Shown here in pieces: positions 17,356 to 25,682 of a stretch of DNA of 64,000 nt (positions within the stretch are counted from its first letter, which is position 1; each line of letters opens with the position of its first letter). The notes below the pieces were generated by a model that did not search any database, had not been told where the DNA came from, and saw only the letters and a list, made by a program, of their open reading frames with translations. Location: assembly GCF_008180445.1 (NCBI RefSeq), contig NZ_VTER01000001.1:1-64000 (forward strand). Direction: 5' to 3'. Made by a program: the position numbers and the translations under genes. The stretch is from Bacillus_AB infantis_B. Lineage in GTDB: Bacteria > Bacillota > Bacilli > Bacillales > Cytobacillaceae.

Positions 17356-17995
17356 CTTCTGGATTCCTCCCTTCCTGCAGGTTTGCACTATTGTCCATAA
17401 GTCTAAAAGCTTCTCTCTTGTATTGCTGAAACTCACTGCTCTTTATGTTTTGACCCCCATAGGCAGCCCGGTCGAAAAGTGCAGAAAGTGAGTAGAAAAC
17501 CTCAGCCGTGTTAGTGTCGGTTCTTTTAAGCTCCTCGTAATAATCCCAGTTCGTTTTCCATATCTTTGCCTTCAGCCACCCGTGTTCATTGAACCAGAGC
17601 AGAAGGGCCAGGAAAATATGACGTGCTCCTTTTGTCAGGTCCCCGGATTCCTCATGCTTTCCGGCTTCTTCAAGATGCTTCTTATAGGACCAGCTGATTT
17701 CAGCGGCCCTGTCAAGAGGCTGTTGCTCCTGCAGGATCTTTTGCCTTTTGGAAGCCCTTGCTGCCGCAAACACGACTATTCCAATGAATAGGACTCCCGC
17801 CAGAACCATGATGAACGGAAAGGAGCCTGAAGAGCCGCTGGAAAACTCTATCTGCGGGAACAGTTCTTCAAGCCACGTGAAGAATTTTTCCCTCAGCTTC
17901 TCAAGAAAACTCTCCCCTTGATCCTGATAGACAGTATATTCCCTGCCTTCCAAAATCTCAGACAGTTCTTTTCTAGCTTGTTCAGCATCCTTCAT
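17336..17995 (-). CDS. DUF4129 domain membrane protein
   Basis: A 219-residue protein with one membrane helix at about 60-80. The C-terminal DUF4129 region is recognisable in AARHIFLALLLWFNEHGW-like spacing (residues about 125-145) and LFDRAAYGG near 180. The ATG at 17995 has GAGGTGG five bases upstream. The end overlaps the next gene by 20 bases. Confidence 0.83.
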   Translation of the reverse strand: MKDAEQARKELSEILEGREYTVYQDQGESFLEKLREKFFTWLEELFPQIEFSSGSSGSFPFIMVLAGVLFIGIVVFAAARASKRQKILQEQQPLDRAAEISWSYKKHLEEAGKHEESGDLTKGARHIFLALLLWFNEHGWLKAKIWKTNWDYYEELKRTDTNTAEVFYSLSALFDRAAYGGQNIKSSEFQQYKREAFRLMDNSANLQEGRNPEVAESAD

Positions 17996-18031
17996 TGTTT
18001 CCACCTCTTGCCGGTATTCTCAGCCTTCATC

Positions 18032-18958
18032 CTATTGCACCCTGCTGTAATCCTCTATCATGCTGTTAAGGTCATCGCCGCCCTGCCTTCCTTTCAGGTC
18101 GAAATACATGACAGAAAATCCGATATAATACAAACATGTTGTGACAAGGGTTGCCAGATTCAGGATGATATCAAACAGTACACTGCCTCCAAGGAGAAGG
18201 CCGGCCGTCATCTCGATCGCAAAAGATACAATCCCGATGATCAAAAACAGCAGGGCATAAATAAGGAGCATATGCCAGGAGCGCCCCTGGGTCAATGTCC
18301 AGCTTTCGGAGAAGCCCGGTGCTTTTTTTTCCAGAACGGTATATCCAAAATAAAAGCTCCACCTTGTCAGAAGGTACCCTACTCCAACGGCAAAAGCGAG
18401 TAAAAACAGCCCGGCAAAAATAATACCTATCACAGGATGGACCATGGACCCGAAAATACCTGTAATTGATATAAATACAATTGGCAGAATGATGATGGCG
18501 AAGGTGATGATGCTAAAAAGGATGCTTGTTCCCAGAATCGGCCAAAACCGCCTGAAAGCCTTCTTGATCACCATTCCCGGGGTGAATTCCAGACCTTTTC
18601 TCACCTGGTCTACCGCTATAAGGACCGCCGCCCCGGCCAATGGGATCATTAAAGCTGACAGCAGGCCGGTAAATAACAGGCCCAGATCGGCAAAAAGTGA
18701 ATCTGGTGCGTAAATATCTGTACCTGCGGTTTCAGTTTCAAAGCTTGCGGCAATCTGTTCAAACCAGCTTCCCCCGGCATTTATGTCCCTGAAAAAACTC
18801 TGTCCCGCGGCAAGGCTGAACAGTGCCTGGAGAAGATAGACCGGCCCTGCCAGAATGAGAAAGATGGCCGTGAAGGAACCAAATCTATTTCTGGCCAGGC
18901 TGAAGGTAAGGTCAAGGATCTGGCCGATACCTTTTGGCTTGTTTAATTGTGAATTCAT
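18032..18958 (-). CDS. Integral membrane protein heading the MoxR operon
   Basis: A 308-residue protein with about six hydrophobic segments and no catalytic motif seen. The opening (KPKGIGQILDLTFSLARNRF) and the segment LTRWSFYFGYTVLEKKAPGFSESW recall membrane proteins usually annotated as glycerophosphodiester-phosphodiesterase-like membrane domains without the enzyme. It is the first gene of the DUF4129-DUF4350-MoxR-DUF58 run and lies 36 bases upstream of DUF4129. Confidence 0.8.
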   Translation of the reverse strand: MNSQLNKPKGIGQILDLTFSLARNRFGSFTAIFLILAGPVYLLQALFSLAAGQSFFRDINAGGSWFEQIAASFETETAGTDIYAPDSLFADLGLLFTGLLSALMIPLAGAAVLIAVDQVRKGLEFTPGMVIKKAFRRFWPILGTSILFSIITFAIIILPIVFISITGIFGSMVHPVIGIIFAGLFLLAFAVGVGYLLTRWSFYFGYTVLEKKAPGFSESWTLTQGRSWHMLLIYALLFLIIGIVSFAIEMTAGLLLGGSVLFDIILNLATLVTTCLYYIGFSVMYFDLKGRQGGDDLNSMIEDYSRVQ

Positions 18959-19124
18959 ATTTCAGCCTCCTAAATGAATGGAGAGGACCCCGATAAATAT
19001 CCTGATTGCGGTGATGCCTCTCGTGGATGAAAAATTTGTCAATCTATTGGATATTCTAACATTTTTCTTCCAGCAGCGGGGACTAAAAGCGCAAAACCTG
19101 ACAGTTTCCCAATATAGCAGGATA

Positions 19125-19631
19125 TTATGATAGGAGTTTGTGATAGAAGACAGTTGTGTGGAGGCTGCCGTCTTCAGAGCGGGCATAGCAGGGGATCATG
19201 CCTGATTCTATATAATTCAGGGAACGGTAAAGCAGGTTGGAAGGATCTCCTTCCCTCGTATCGAGTACAATCAGCGAAACTCCGCTTCCCATTGCTTTTT
19301 TCTCTGCAGCTTCCATCAGCCTGCGGCCAATCCCTTTGCGGCGGAAATTAGTATGGGTCATCAGCTTGCCTATTTCAGCGCGGTGGCTGCCATTTTCCTT
19401 TGTGCAAAATTGAAGCTGGACAGACCCGGCAATTGTACCTTCTTCTTCTTCTTCAGCTATCAATAGGGCAGTCTCATTCAGCTGGAGTTCCTTCCAGTAG
19501 GAAAGGGCGGCTGCTTCATCCATCGGAGGCAGAAATCCAATCGACGCTCCGCTGTTGACTGCATCAGCCAGCAGCACGGACAGCTGTTTCAGTTCTTTTT
19601 CACCCAAGCTCTTTAGCTCTCTGACTTTCAT
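19125..19631 (-). CDS. GNAT family N-acetyltransferase
   Basis: A 168-residue acetyltransferase with the acetyl-CoA loop MTHTNFRRKGIGRRLMEAAE (about residues 90-110) and the C-terminal SLNYIESGMIPCYA segment. The ATG at 19631 follows AAAGGAGG by eight bases. Substrate unknown. A terminator-like element of the pbp gene lies just upstream, so it is probably its own unit. Confidence 0.85.
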   Translation of the reverse strand: MKVRELKSLGEKELKQLSVLLADAVNSGASIGFLPPMDEAAALSYWKELQLNETALLIAEEEEEGTIAGSVQLQFCTKENGSHRAEIGKLMTHTNFRRKGIGRRLMEAAEKKAMGSGVSLIVLDTREGDPSNLLYRSLNYIESGMIPCYARSEDGSLHTTVFYHKLLS

Positions 19632-19683
19632 TATAAATTCCTCCTTTATTTTCTTTTCCAGATTCATTCGATCATTCAGCCAT

Positions 19684-19713
19684 GGAAAAAGGGGCCCATT
19701 CATGGCCCCTTTC
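19684..19713 (-). terminator. Terminator of the penicillin-binding protein gene
   Basis: The stem AAAGGGGCC/GGCCCCTTT is followed by TTTCC on the minus strand, 17 bases after the pbp stop codon. Confidence 0.75.
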
Positions 19714-19729
19714 TTCCGCCTTTTCCATT

Positions 19730-21817
19730 CTATTCGCTGTCCTCGGCTATTTTTCCTTTTTTCAGGTCATAATAGGCCTTCATGATGCCCTGGCCGATTT
19801 TTTTATTGATGGTGTTTTTATCAGAAGACACATAAGGCACAACGATCGAGAAGGCAACCTCCGGATCACGTGAAGGGGAATAGCCTGCCAGTGTGAGATT
19901 ATAGGTTGGTGTGTCTTTGTACAGCTTTTTCTCTTCCATACTATAATAGAACGACTGAGCTGTCCCGGTCTTTCCTGCCAGGTCATATTCCCGGTAAGGA
20001 CTTCCGCTGAAATAGTTTTCTGCAGTCCCGCCCTTTTCCTGGAATACCTTCTTGAAGCCGGCCTGAACCTGCTGGATTTCCCGCTCGCTCATGTCAATGC
20101 GGTTAAGGGTGACCGGCTCGAAGCCCTTGTAGACAGGGCCAAGCTCTTTTGCCGGTGATGGTTCCCTGATTTCCCTGACAAGCTGCAGCTTCATGCGGTT
20201 CCCGTCATTGGCAATCGTCGATATATATTGTGCAAGCTGAAGGGCTGTATAAGTATCATATTGCCCGATTGATAAGTCGAGCAGAAGCCCGGGCCTGTAG
20301 TCGGTGCCCGGAAGTCCGCTGGATTCGTTCGGAAGGTCGATCCCCGTCTTGACCCCGAGGCCGAACTGATTGAAATAATAGCGGAACTCCTCAAACGCTC
20401 CTGGATCGTACGGCAGCTTCATTCCGGGTGTATATTCCTTGCCGAGCGCCCTGATTGCCGTTTTAAACATATAAACGTTCGATGATTTCTTCAAAGCTTC
20501 AATATCATTAGGTGATCCAAGTGCAAGGCTGTATGATTTTTTCACTGGTGTCTGATACAAATTAAGGGGCTCATCTTTGAATCTGGTACCTAGCTGAAGG
20601 ACGCCCATTTCATAGCCGGCAAGGACAGTCGCCCCCTTGACGGCTGACCCGACTTCATACGATGAAGTGAAAGTCCCCAGTGCATAGTCATCCACCTTGT
20701 AGCCGCCGTTTTCGTATTTAAGTTTCTTGCCTGAAATAGCCAGGACTTCGCCTGTCCCCGGATTGGTCATGACAACGAAGGCACTGTCGAGGAATCTGCC
20801 TCCGCCGCTTGCTTTAGCAGCTTTCAGCTCACGCTCGATGACTTCCTCCACCTTCTCCTGCAGCTCAAGATCAATGGTCAGGATCAAATCCTTGCCGCTT
20901 TTTCCTGGTGAAATTTCTTCCGCTTCTTTCACTTTCCCGCTTTTGTCCACTTTGTATTCTGTTTTTGTTTTTTCTCCAGCAAGCACATCTTCATACTGAT
21001 ATTCGATCTGGCTTTTCCCGACCCGGTCATTCAGACTATAGCCGCGTGAAGTGAAATATTCCAGCCGGTCCTGAGGCAGGCCTTCCTCGCTTGAACTGAT
21101 ATTTCCAAGGATCGATCGGAATGTATCGCCATTAGGATATTCACGCTTCCAGTCCGTGAAAACGTCGACACCCGGCATATCCTGGAGATGCTCACTCACA
21201 AGGGCGGCTTCTTTACTGGTTACATTTTCATTTTTGACGATCTGAGGTGTGAGCGCATAGCCTTTCGCCATTTCCCTGAAGATAGCGGCCACCTTTTTAT
21301 CCTGAGGCGTCATTTCAGCAAGGTGCTTTTCCGGAGTAATTCTTTTGAGCTGAAGCTTATAAAGGTCTTTGTCTGTCAGCTTTTCATTTTCCAGCTCTTC
21401 CTCAGTAAGCAGCGCCTTTGCCTCTTCTTCATGTGTCAGGATCCAGAAATCCTTCAAGTCCCTATCCGTCAATTTATCTGTGCCCATTTCAATATATTTG
21501 GCAAGCTCTTCCGCAACATCCTTGATTTCCTCTTGCCTCGTATTCTGATCCTTTATATAGGAAATGGCATTCTGCCCCACATTATCGACAATGAGCCGGC
21601 CATCCCTGTCAAAGATTTTCCCCCTTGGGACAGATTCCTTGATGACGAGGTTTTCGGTCCGGTTCAGCTCGTTCACGAAATCCTCCCCTTTGACGATTTG
21701 GACGACGCCAAGCCGGACAATCAGCAGGCTGAAGCATACAAAAACAAAGAAAAAAAGCAGATTGAGCCGGAATGGCAGTTTGTTTTTTATCTTTTTTTTC
21801 TCTTTTTCCACTTCCAC
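19730..21817 (-). CDS. Class B penicillin-binding protein (transpeptidase)
   Basis: A 695-residue protein with a membrane anchor at about 19-41, a PBP dimerisation domain starting ESVPRGKIFDRDGR, and a transpeptidase domain with SAVK (active serine), KKSSNVY (SxN) and AGKTGTAQS (KTG). The architecture matches the PbpA/PbpH/PBP2 group that builds the side wall during elongation. The start is GTG behind AAGGGGG. The insert with two repeated acidic LT(D/E) stretches at about 115-150 is ordinary for the group. It lies 15 bases downstream of a small hypothetical gene. Confidence 0.93.
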   Translation of the reverse strand: MEVEKEKKKIKNKLPFRLNLLFFFVFVCFSLLIVRLGVVQIVKGEDFVNELNRTENLVIKESVPRGKIFDRDGRLIVDNVGQNAISYIKDQNTRQEEIKDVAEELAKYIEMGTDKLTDRDLKDFWILTHEEEAKALLTEEELENEKLTDKDLYKLQLKRITPEKHLAEMTPQDKKVAAIFREMAKGYALTPQIVKNENVTSKEAALVSEHLQDMPGVDVFTDWKREYPNGDTFRSILGNISSSEEGLPQDRLEYFTSRGYSLNDRVGKSQIEYQYEDVLAGEKTKTEYKVDKSGKVKEAEEISPGKSGKDLILTIDLELQEKVEEVIERELKAAKASGGGRFLDSAFVVMTNPGTGEVLAISGKKLKYENGGYKVDDYALGTFTSSYEVGSAVKGATVLAGYEMGVLQLGTRFKDEPLNLYQTPVKKSYSLALGSPNDIEALKKSSNVYMFKTAIRALGKEYTPGMKLPYDPGAFEEFRYYFNQFGLGVKTGIDLPNESSGLPGTDYRPGLLLDLSIGQYDTYTALQLAQYISTIANDGNRMKLQLVREIREPSPAKELGPVYKGFEPVTLNRIDMSEREIQQVQAGFKKVFQEKGGTAENYFSGSPYREYDLAGKTGTAQSFYYSMEEKKLYKDTPTYNLTLAGYSPSRDPEVAFSIVVPYVSSDKNTINKKIGQGIMKAYYDLKKGKIAEDSE

Positions 21818-21832
21818 TTTTAAGGCCCCCTT

Positions 21833-22177
21833 TTATTTTTTGAACTCAAATGGCCCGGAGACAGACATGTCAGCCATCTCTCCCTCTGCCTGTACAATCA
21901 AAAAGTATTCGCCCCCGCCTTCAAGAATGCGGACAGGATTTGCCATCGACACCGTGAGCCTGCCGTCAGCAGTTGGTATGAAATAAATATCGTCCTCAAT
22001 CGAACCTTCCGCTATATCAATATTTTCAGCCGGTCCGAACACAACGCCATGGTTTGCGTTGGACTTCAGTGTAACTGTATAACGGCGGCCGGGATTGAGA
22101 CTTTCAAGCGAAACTCCGCCAGTGAACTTCTGTGTACTGTCAATAGAAATGAAAGCCTTGCCTTTACCTATTTCCAT
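21833..22177 (-). CDS. Hypothetical protein, third gene of the sigma/anti-sigma operon
   Basis: A 114-residue soluble protein rich in beta-strand-like alternation, with no signal peptide and no motif I recognise. The ATG at 22177 overlaps the last ten bases of the anti-sigma gene, so they are probably co-translated. It precedes the pbp gene by 15 bases. Function unknown; operon position suggests a link to the envelope response. Confidence 0.65.
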   Translation of the reverse strand: MEIGKGKAFISIDSTQKFTGGVSLESLNPGRRYTVTLKSNANHGVVFGPAENIDIAEGSIEDDIYFIPTADGRLTVSMANPVRILEGGGEYFLIVQAEGEMADMSVSGPFEFKK

Positions 22178-22935
22178 GGAACGACCGTTTCCCCTTCCTG
22201 TTTTAAGGAAATCACAGGTGTATTCTTTACGATTGATCTGATCCTCGCAGTATTGTTTGAATCCGAAGGGGCAAAGCGTATGGTATAGGCGTCTATGAGG
22301 ACATGCATCTTCCCGCCTCCTTCTGCAGCCAGTTTAACTTTATCTGAGAATTCTTCCTGATTTTCAAAAGTAATCCAGCTTTCCCTGGTGTCTCCCTTAA
22401 AACGCGGCAGGAGAGCTTCAGAATCTGCATCAGGTTTAAAATAGAATTGGCCTTCTAGGAAACCGGTGGAGCCGCCGAAACTTTGGACTGTGCCGCTTAA
22501 AAGCTTTTCTCCCTTGAATTCTGCATACACTGTCTGGAATGCTCCATGCCTGCCTTCACTATCAAGCTGGGATAAACGCATTCCCGCTACCATATCGCCT
22601 GCCACAGCTTCCTCAGGGTCAAAAATATTCCGGCCAGAATCGTATGCGACTATTTCTTTTACGGTGTCCTGCTGCTTTGAACTCTGGCCTTCTGTCTGCA
22701 GAATGCCCAGCTGATATCCGGCAAAACCGCCCGCAGACAGAAAGAATGCACCTGCTGTGAGCCATGCGGCAGCCCTTGGGAAAAAGGTTGAAAAATGTGC
22801 CGTTTTCTTTTCCTTCCCTGCCGCAATCTTTTGTCTGATCAGCCTTTTATCTTTCTCTGTAAAAACCGGGTCCTTAGAAATATAGGGATCAAAATGCTGC
22901 TTCAAATCTCTCAGCCTGTCATCCACTGAATTCAT
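22168..22935 (-). CDS. Probable anti-sigma factor, single-pass membrane protein
   Basis: A 255-residue protein: a cytoplasmic N-terminus (1-52) rich in charged residues, one membrane helix at about 53-75 (AAAWLTAGAFFLSAGGFAGYQLG), and an extracytoplasmic C-terminal domain. The start overlaps the end of the ECF sigma gene by 17 bases, the usual arrangement of a sigma factor and its membrane-bound anti-sigma. No ZAS zinc motif (HxxxCxxC) is present. Confidence 0.8.
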   Translation of the reverse strand: MNSVDDRLRDLKQHFDPYISKDPVFTEKDKRLIRQKIAAGKEKKTAHFSTFFPRAAAWLTAGAFFLSAGGFAGYQLGILQTEGQSSKQQDTVKEIVAYDSGRNIFDPEEAVAGDMVAGMRLSQLDSEGRHGAFQTVYAEFKGEKLLSGTVQSFGGSTGFLEGQFYFKPDADSEALLPRFKGDTRESWITFENQEEFSDKVKLAAEGGGKMHVLIDAYTIRFAPSDSNNTARIRSIVKNTPVISLKQEGETVVPWK

Positions 22936-23473
22936 TCCCTTCTTCTTCAGAATAAAAGACTTTCAACTTCTCCCGGCCCCTTCTGATCCTCGTTTTAACC
23001 GTTTCTATATGAAGATCCAGGATGCCGGCAATTTCCGGCATTGAAAATTCCTTCACATAGTAAAGGAGGATGCTCTCCCTATATTTGACCGGCAATTTTA
23101 AGATATTTTCCATCAGTCGGTCCTGCCCAGCTTTTTCAACCAGTTCATCCTCAGCCGATCTCTCCCTTCTGTCAAACCAGAATAGTTTGTCAGTAAGCTG
23201 GAAGTGGAGATAATGCCAGCTTCTTAGATGGTCTTTGCATTTATTCGCGGCAATCCTGTAAATCCACGTCTTAAAGGACGATTCACCTTTAAAGTTATCC
23301 AGATTCATATAGACGCTCAGGAAAACCTCCTGGAGCACATCTTCAGTCTGCGTCCAGCTTTTCGTATATGTATAAATAAATCGCTTCAATTTCTCGCCAT
23401 ACAAATCCATGGCATATTCTATGGCTTCGTCCTTTGCAAGCTTCTGCCAATCTCGAATGATGTCAGGGTTCAA
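22919..23473 (-). CDS. ECF-family RNA polymerase sigma factor
   Basis: A 184-residue protein with region 2 (DVLQEVFLSVYMNLDNF...FKTWIYRIAANKCKDHLR) and region 4 (LPVKYRESILLYYVKEFSMPEIAGIL...ETVKTRIRRGREKL). The TTG at 23473 is seven bases from AAGGAGG and gives an ordinary ECF length; the frame extends upstream without a better site. The regulon is unknown, but the anti-sigma, a hypothetical protein and a class B PBP follow, which fits a cell-envelope role. Confidence 0.92.
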   Translation of the reverse strand: MNPDIIRDWQKLAKDEAIEYAMDLYGEKLKRFIYTYTKSWTQTEDVLQEVFLSVYMNLDNFKGESSFKTWIYRIAANKCKDHLRSWHYLHFQLTDKLFWFDRRERSAEDELVEKAGQDRLMENILKLPVKYRESILLYYVKEFSMPEIAGILDLHIETVKTRIRRGREKLKVFYSEEEGNEFSG

Positions 23474-23514
23474 ATACTCCCCTCCTTGCTGCTTAAAAAG
23501 CCGTTTGTAATATA

Positions 23515-23541
23515 GACGCAACATAACTGTAAAAAGGGTCA
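23515..23541 (-). promoter_or_regulatory. Candidate ECF-type promoter of the sigma gene
   Basis: On the minus strand TGACCC is followed after 17 bases by CGTC, 42 bases before the TTG start. The CGTC -10 element and spacer are typical of ECF promoters, but the -35 lacks the common AAC. It may mark autoregulation. Tentative. Confidence 0.35.
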
Positions 23542-23619
23542 AAAAACAGGGAATTTTTTCTTTGGTATATGGGATGACACATAGAATTCATAAAAAATGG
23601 GGAAGCTCTTTTTGAATTG

Positions 23620-23785
23620 AGGGTATTCTGTCTGAATTTAGCAGAGTGGGAACATAAACTTCAGATGATTCAGGAATGATTCTGCATACATTAGCAGTAT
23701 TCTGCCTGAATTTTGAAGAATTCAGGCAACATTTTGAAGGATTCGACCTAAAATTCCATTTATTCTACCCAGAATCGGGAATAAT
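23620..23785. repeat. Degenerate ~21-bp tandem array
   Basis: ATTC begins at 23679, 23699, 23720, 23741 and 23762 (steps 20, 21, 21, 21), with an outlying copy at 23625. The best units read ATTCTGCCTGAATTTTGAAG and ATTCAGGCAACATTTTGAAG. The array occupies the gap between the desR terminator and the ECF sigma promoter. No coding frame with a ribosome binding site was found. Confidence 0.65.
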
Positions 23786-23815
23786 TTTTCCCTCTTACAA
23801 TTTCTGTAAAAACTT

Positions 23816-23847
23816 AAAAAAAAGAGCCGGAATCCTTCCAGCTCTTC
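23816..23847 (-). terminator. Terminator of the desKR operon
   Basis: The stem AAGAGCTGGAA/TTCCGGCTCTT is followed by a run of T on the minus strand just after the desR stop codon. Confidence 0.85.
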
Positions 23848-23850
23848 TCA

Positions 23851-24447
23851 TTATTTAAACCATCCCTTTTCACGGGACCGTGTAATCGCTTCTATCCGGT
23901 TTTGTACTTCAAGCTTTTCCAGAATGGCAGACACATAATTGCGCACAGTCCCGCTTTTAATGGACAGCTCTGCTGCAATTTCATTTGTATTCTTTCCGTC
24001 CGCGACCAGTTCCAGTACTGCTTTTTCCCTTTCGGTCAGCGGATTTTCTTCGGCATACATATCATCCATCAGCTCCGGGGCGTAAATGCGGCGGCCAGCC
24101 AAGACACTGCGGATACTGCCTGCCAGCTCTTCGCTCGGGCTGTCTTTGAGCAGGTAGCCGCTCACGCCGGCTTTGATCGCCGATTGAAAATAGCCTGTTC
24201 TGGCAAAGGTAGTCAGGATAATAACCTTGCAGGTGCCCTTCAGTTCTTCAGCTGCCTCAAGTCCCGTTTTCAGCGGCATCTCAATATCCATGATGCAGAT
24301 ATCCGGCTGATGCTTATGGACAAGGGCGACAGCTTCCTCGCCATTGCCTGCCTTGCCGACAACTTCCATATCATCTTCAAGGCTCAGCAGCGAACCAAGT
24401 GCACCGAGCATCATACGCTGATCTTCTGCTATGACAATACGAATCAT
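23851..24447 (-). CDS. desR: DesR, response regulator for membrane lipid fluidity
   Basis: A 198-residue NarL/LuxR-type regulator. The receiver has IAEDQ at 6-10 and phospho-acceptor Asp54 (CIMDIEMP). The HTH is at about 135-190 (PLTEREKAVLELVADGKNTNEIA). Sequence and C-terminus (RIEAITRSREKGWFK) match B. subtilis DesR closely. It overlaps desK by ATGA and would activate des, encoded upstream. Confidence 0.94.
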   Translation of the reverse strand: MIRIVIAEDQRMMLGALGSLLSLEDDMEVVGKAGNGEEAVALVHKHQPDICIMDIEMPLKTGLEAAEELKGTCKVIILTTFARTGYFQSAIKAGVSGYLLKDSPSEELAGSIRSVLAGRRIYAPELMDDMYAEENPLTEREKAVLELVADGKNTNEIAAELSIKSGTVRNYVSAILEKLEVQNRIEAITRSREKGWFK

Positions 24448-25580
24448 TGCAGCTCCTCCTTTTGTCTGATCTTCACAACATTCGGCACCCGGACAATCAG
24501 TGTAGTTCCCCCGTCCTGGTACACCTCCATAGTGCCATTGACAAATTCAGCACGCTCCCTGATTCCGAGCAGGCCGCTTCCTTTGCCGATGTCCCGGTCA
24601 GGGTCAACGCCAACGCCATTGTCACTAACTGTGACTGCAGTTTCGTCATCGGCCTGAGTGATTTCCACGATAACTTCGGTAGCATTGGAGTGCTTCACCA
24701 CATTATTCACTGCCTCCTTCAGGCACATGCTGAGGATGTTTTCCACAAATAATGAAACATTGACAAGCTGCCGCTCCTGTTTCAGCACAAACGAAATCCC
24801 TGCAGCCCCGAGTATTTGTTCAATCAGGACTACCTCCTCCTTCAGCCGGATCCCCCTCATCTGCGAGACCATCTTCCTGACCTCATTCAGGGCGGTCCTG
24901 GCCGTCTGCTGCACATCCTTCAGCTCGGAACGGGCCTGCTCAGGATCTTTATAGACTAATTTCCCCGCCAGATCGCTCTTAAGCCCGATCAGTGAAAGCT
25001 TCTGGCCGAGCGTATCATGCAGGTCCCTGGCAATCCGCTGTCTCTCTTCCATCTTAACCAGCTCTGAGATCCGTTTATTGGCATCTTCCAGCTGCGACTC
25101 CAGCTTGCCCCGCATATTCCGGTTTTTGATGCTGAATGGCAGGAGAATGACACTGAGCCAGCTGATGATGATGAATGGAATCTGCTTCAGGAATAAAGGA
25201 TCCTGCAGGACAAACTGATAATTGATCGCTGCAGAAGCGCCGACCAGATGAAGGATATAAAGTACCGCAAAAGCGGCCTTTCCTGTAATATTGCCGATAA
25301 AATAAGCAATGAAAAACGAAAAATACACATAGCCGAACAGTGTGGTCATTGCAGATGAGATCCCGATCAGCACGACGGCCCAGATATAGACTGTCCATCC
25401 CCTCGAAAGGAAGGCCAGCCGGAAGCATAAATAAAAGATGACAGTTAAAATGATGCCTGCAACGATTTCCGCTGTTGAAGAAGACTGGAAAATGAAATAG
25501 AAAGGCAGTATCGTCAAAATTGCCCAAATATATGGGGATATTCCGGTGCTGCTGTTAAAGACAAGCAATTTTTTCTTCAT
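24444..25580 (-). CDS. desK: DesK, membrane-fluidity (cold) sensor histidine kinase
   Basis: A 378-residue HPK7 kinase: about five membrane segments in residues 15-150, a linker coiled coil, then ERQRIARDLHDTLGQKL with His188, the position known in B. subtilis, and an ATPase domain (DNGVGVD, GKGSGLLGIRERAE). It senses membrane ordering at low temperature and phosphorylates DesR. The ATP-binding domain appears intact. Confidence 0.94.
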   Translation of the reverse strand: MKKKLLVFNSSTGISPYIWAILTILPFYFIFQSSSTAEIVAGIILTVIFYLCFRLAFLSRGWTVYIWAVVLIGISSAMTTLFGYVYFSFFIAYFIGNITGKAAFAVLYILHLVGASAAINYQFVLQDPLFLKQIPFIIISWLSVILLPFSIKNRNMRGKLESQLEDANKRISELVKMEERQRIARDLHDTLGQKLSLIGLKSDLAGKLVYKDPEQARSELKDVQQTARTALNEVRKMVSQMRGIRLKEEVVLIEQILGAAGISFVLKQERQLVNVSLFVENILSMCLKEAVNNVVKHSNATEVIVEITQADDETAVTVSDNGVGVDPDRDIGKGSGLLGIRERAEFVNGTMEVYQDGGTTLIVRVPNVVKIRQKEELQ

Positions 25581-25632
25581 TATACAACTCCAATATCTTT
25601 TGTATCCTTATTTTACATAAAATTGTCTTTTC

Positions 25633-25672
25633 AAAAAAGGACAGAGCCATGATTTCCGGGCTCCGTCCTTTG
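25633..25672 (-). terminator. Terminator between des and desK
   Basis: AAAGGACGGAGCC pairs with GGCTCTGTCCTTT and is followed by TTTTTT on the minus strand, ten bases after the des stop. Expression of desKR therefore depends on readthrough or a promoter in the remaining 50 bases. Confidence 0.8.
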
Positions 25673-25682
25673 AATTGGCTTT

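Noticed and set aside
18962..19186. 74-codon minus-strand frame after the acetyltransferase
   Set aside because: It overlaps the end of the acetyltransferase in another frame and has no ribosome site.
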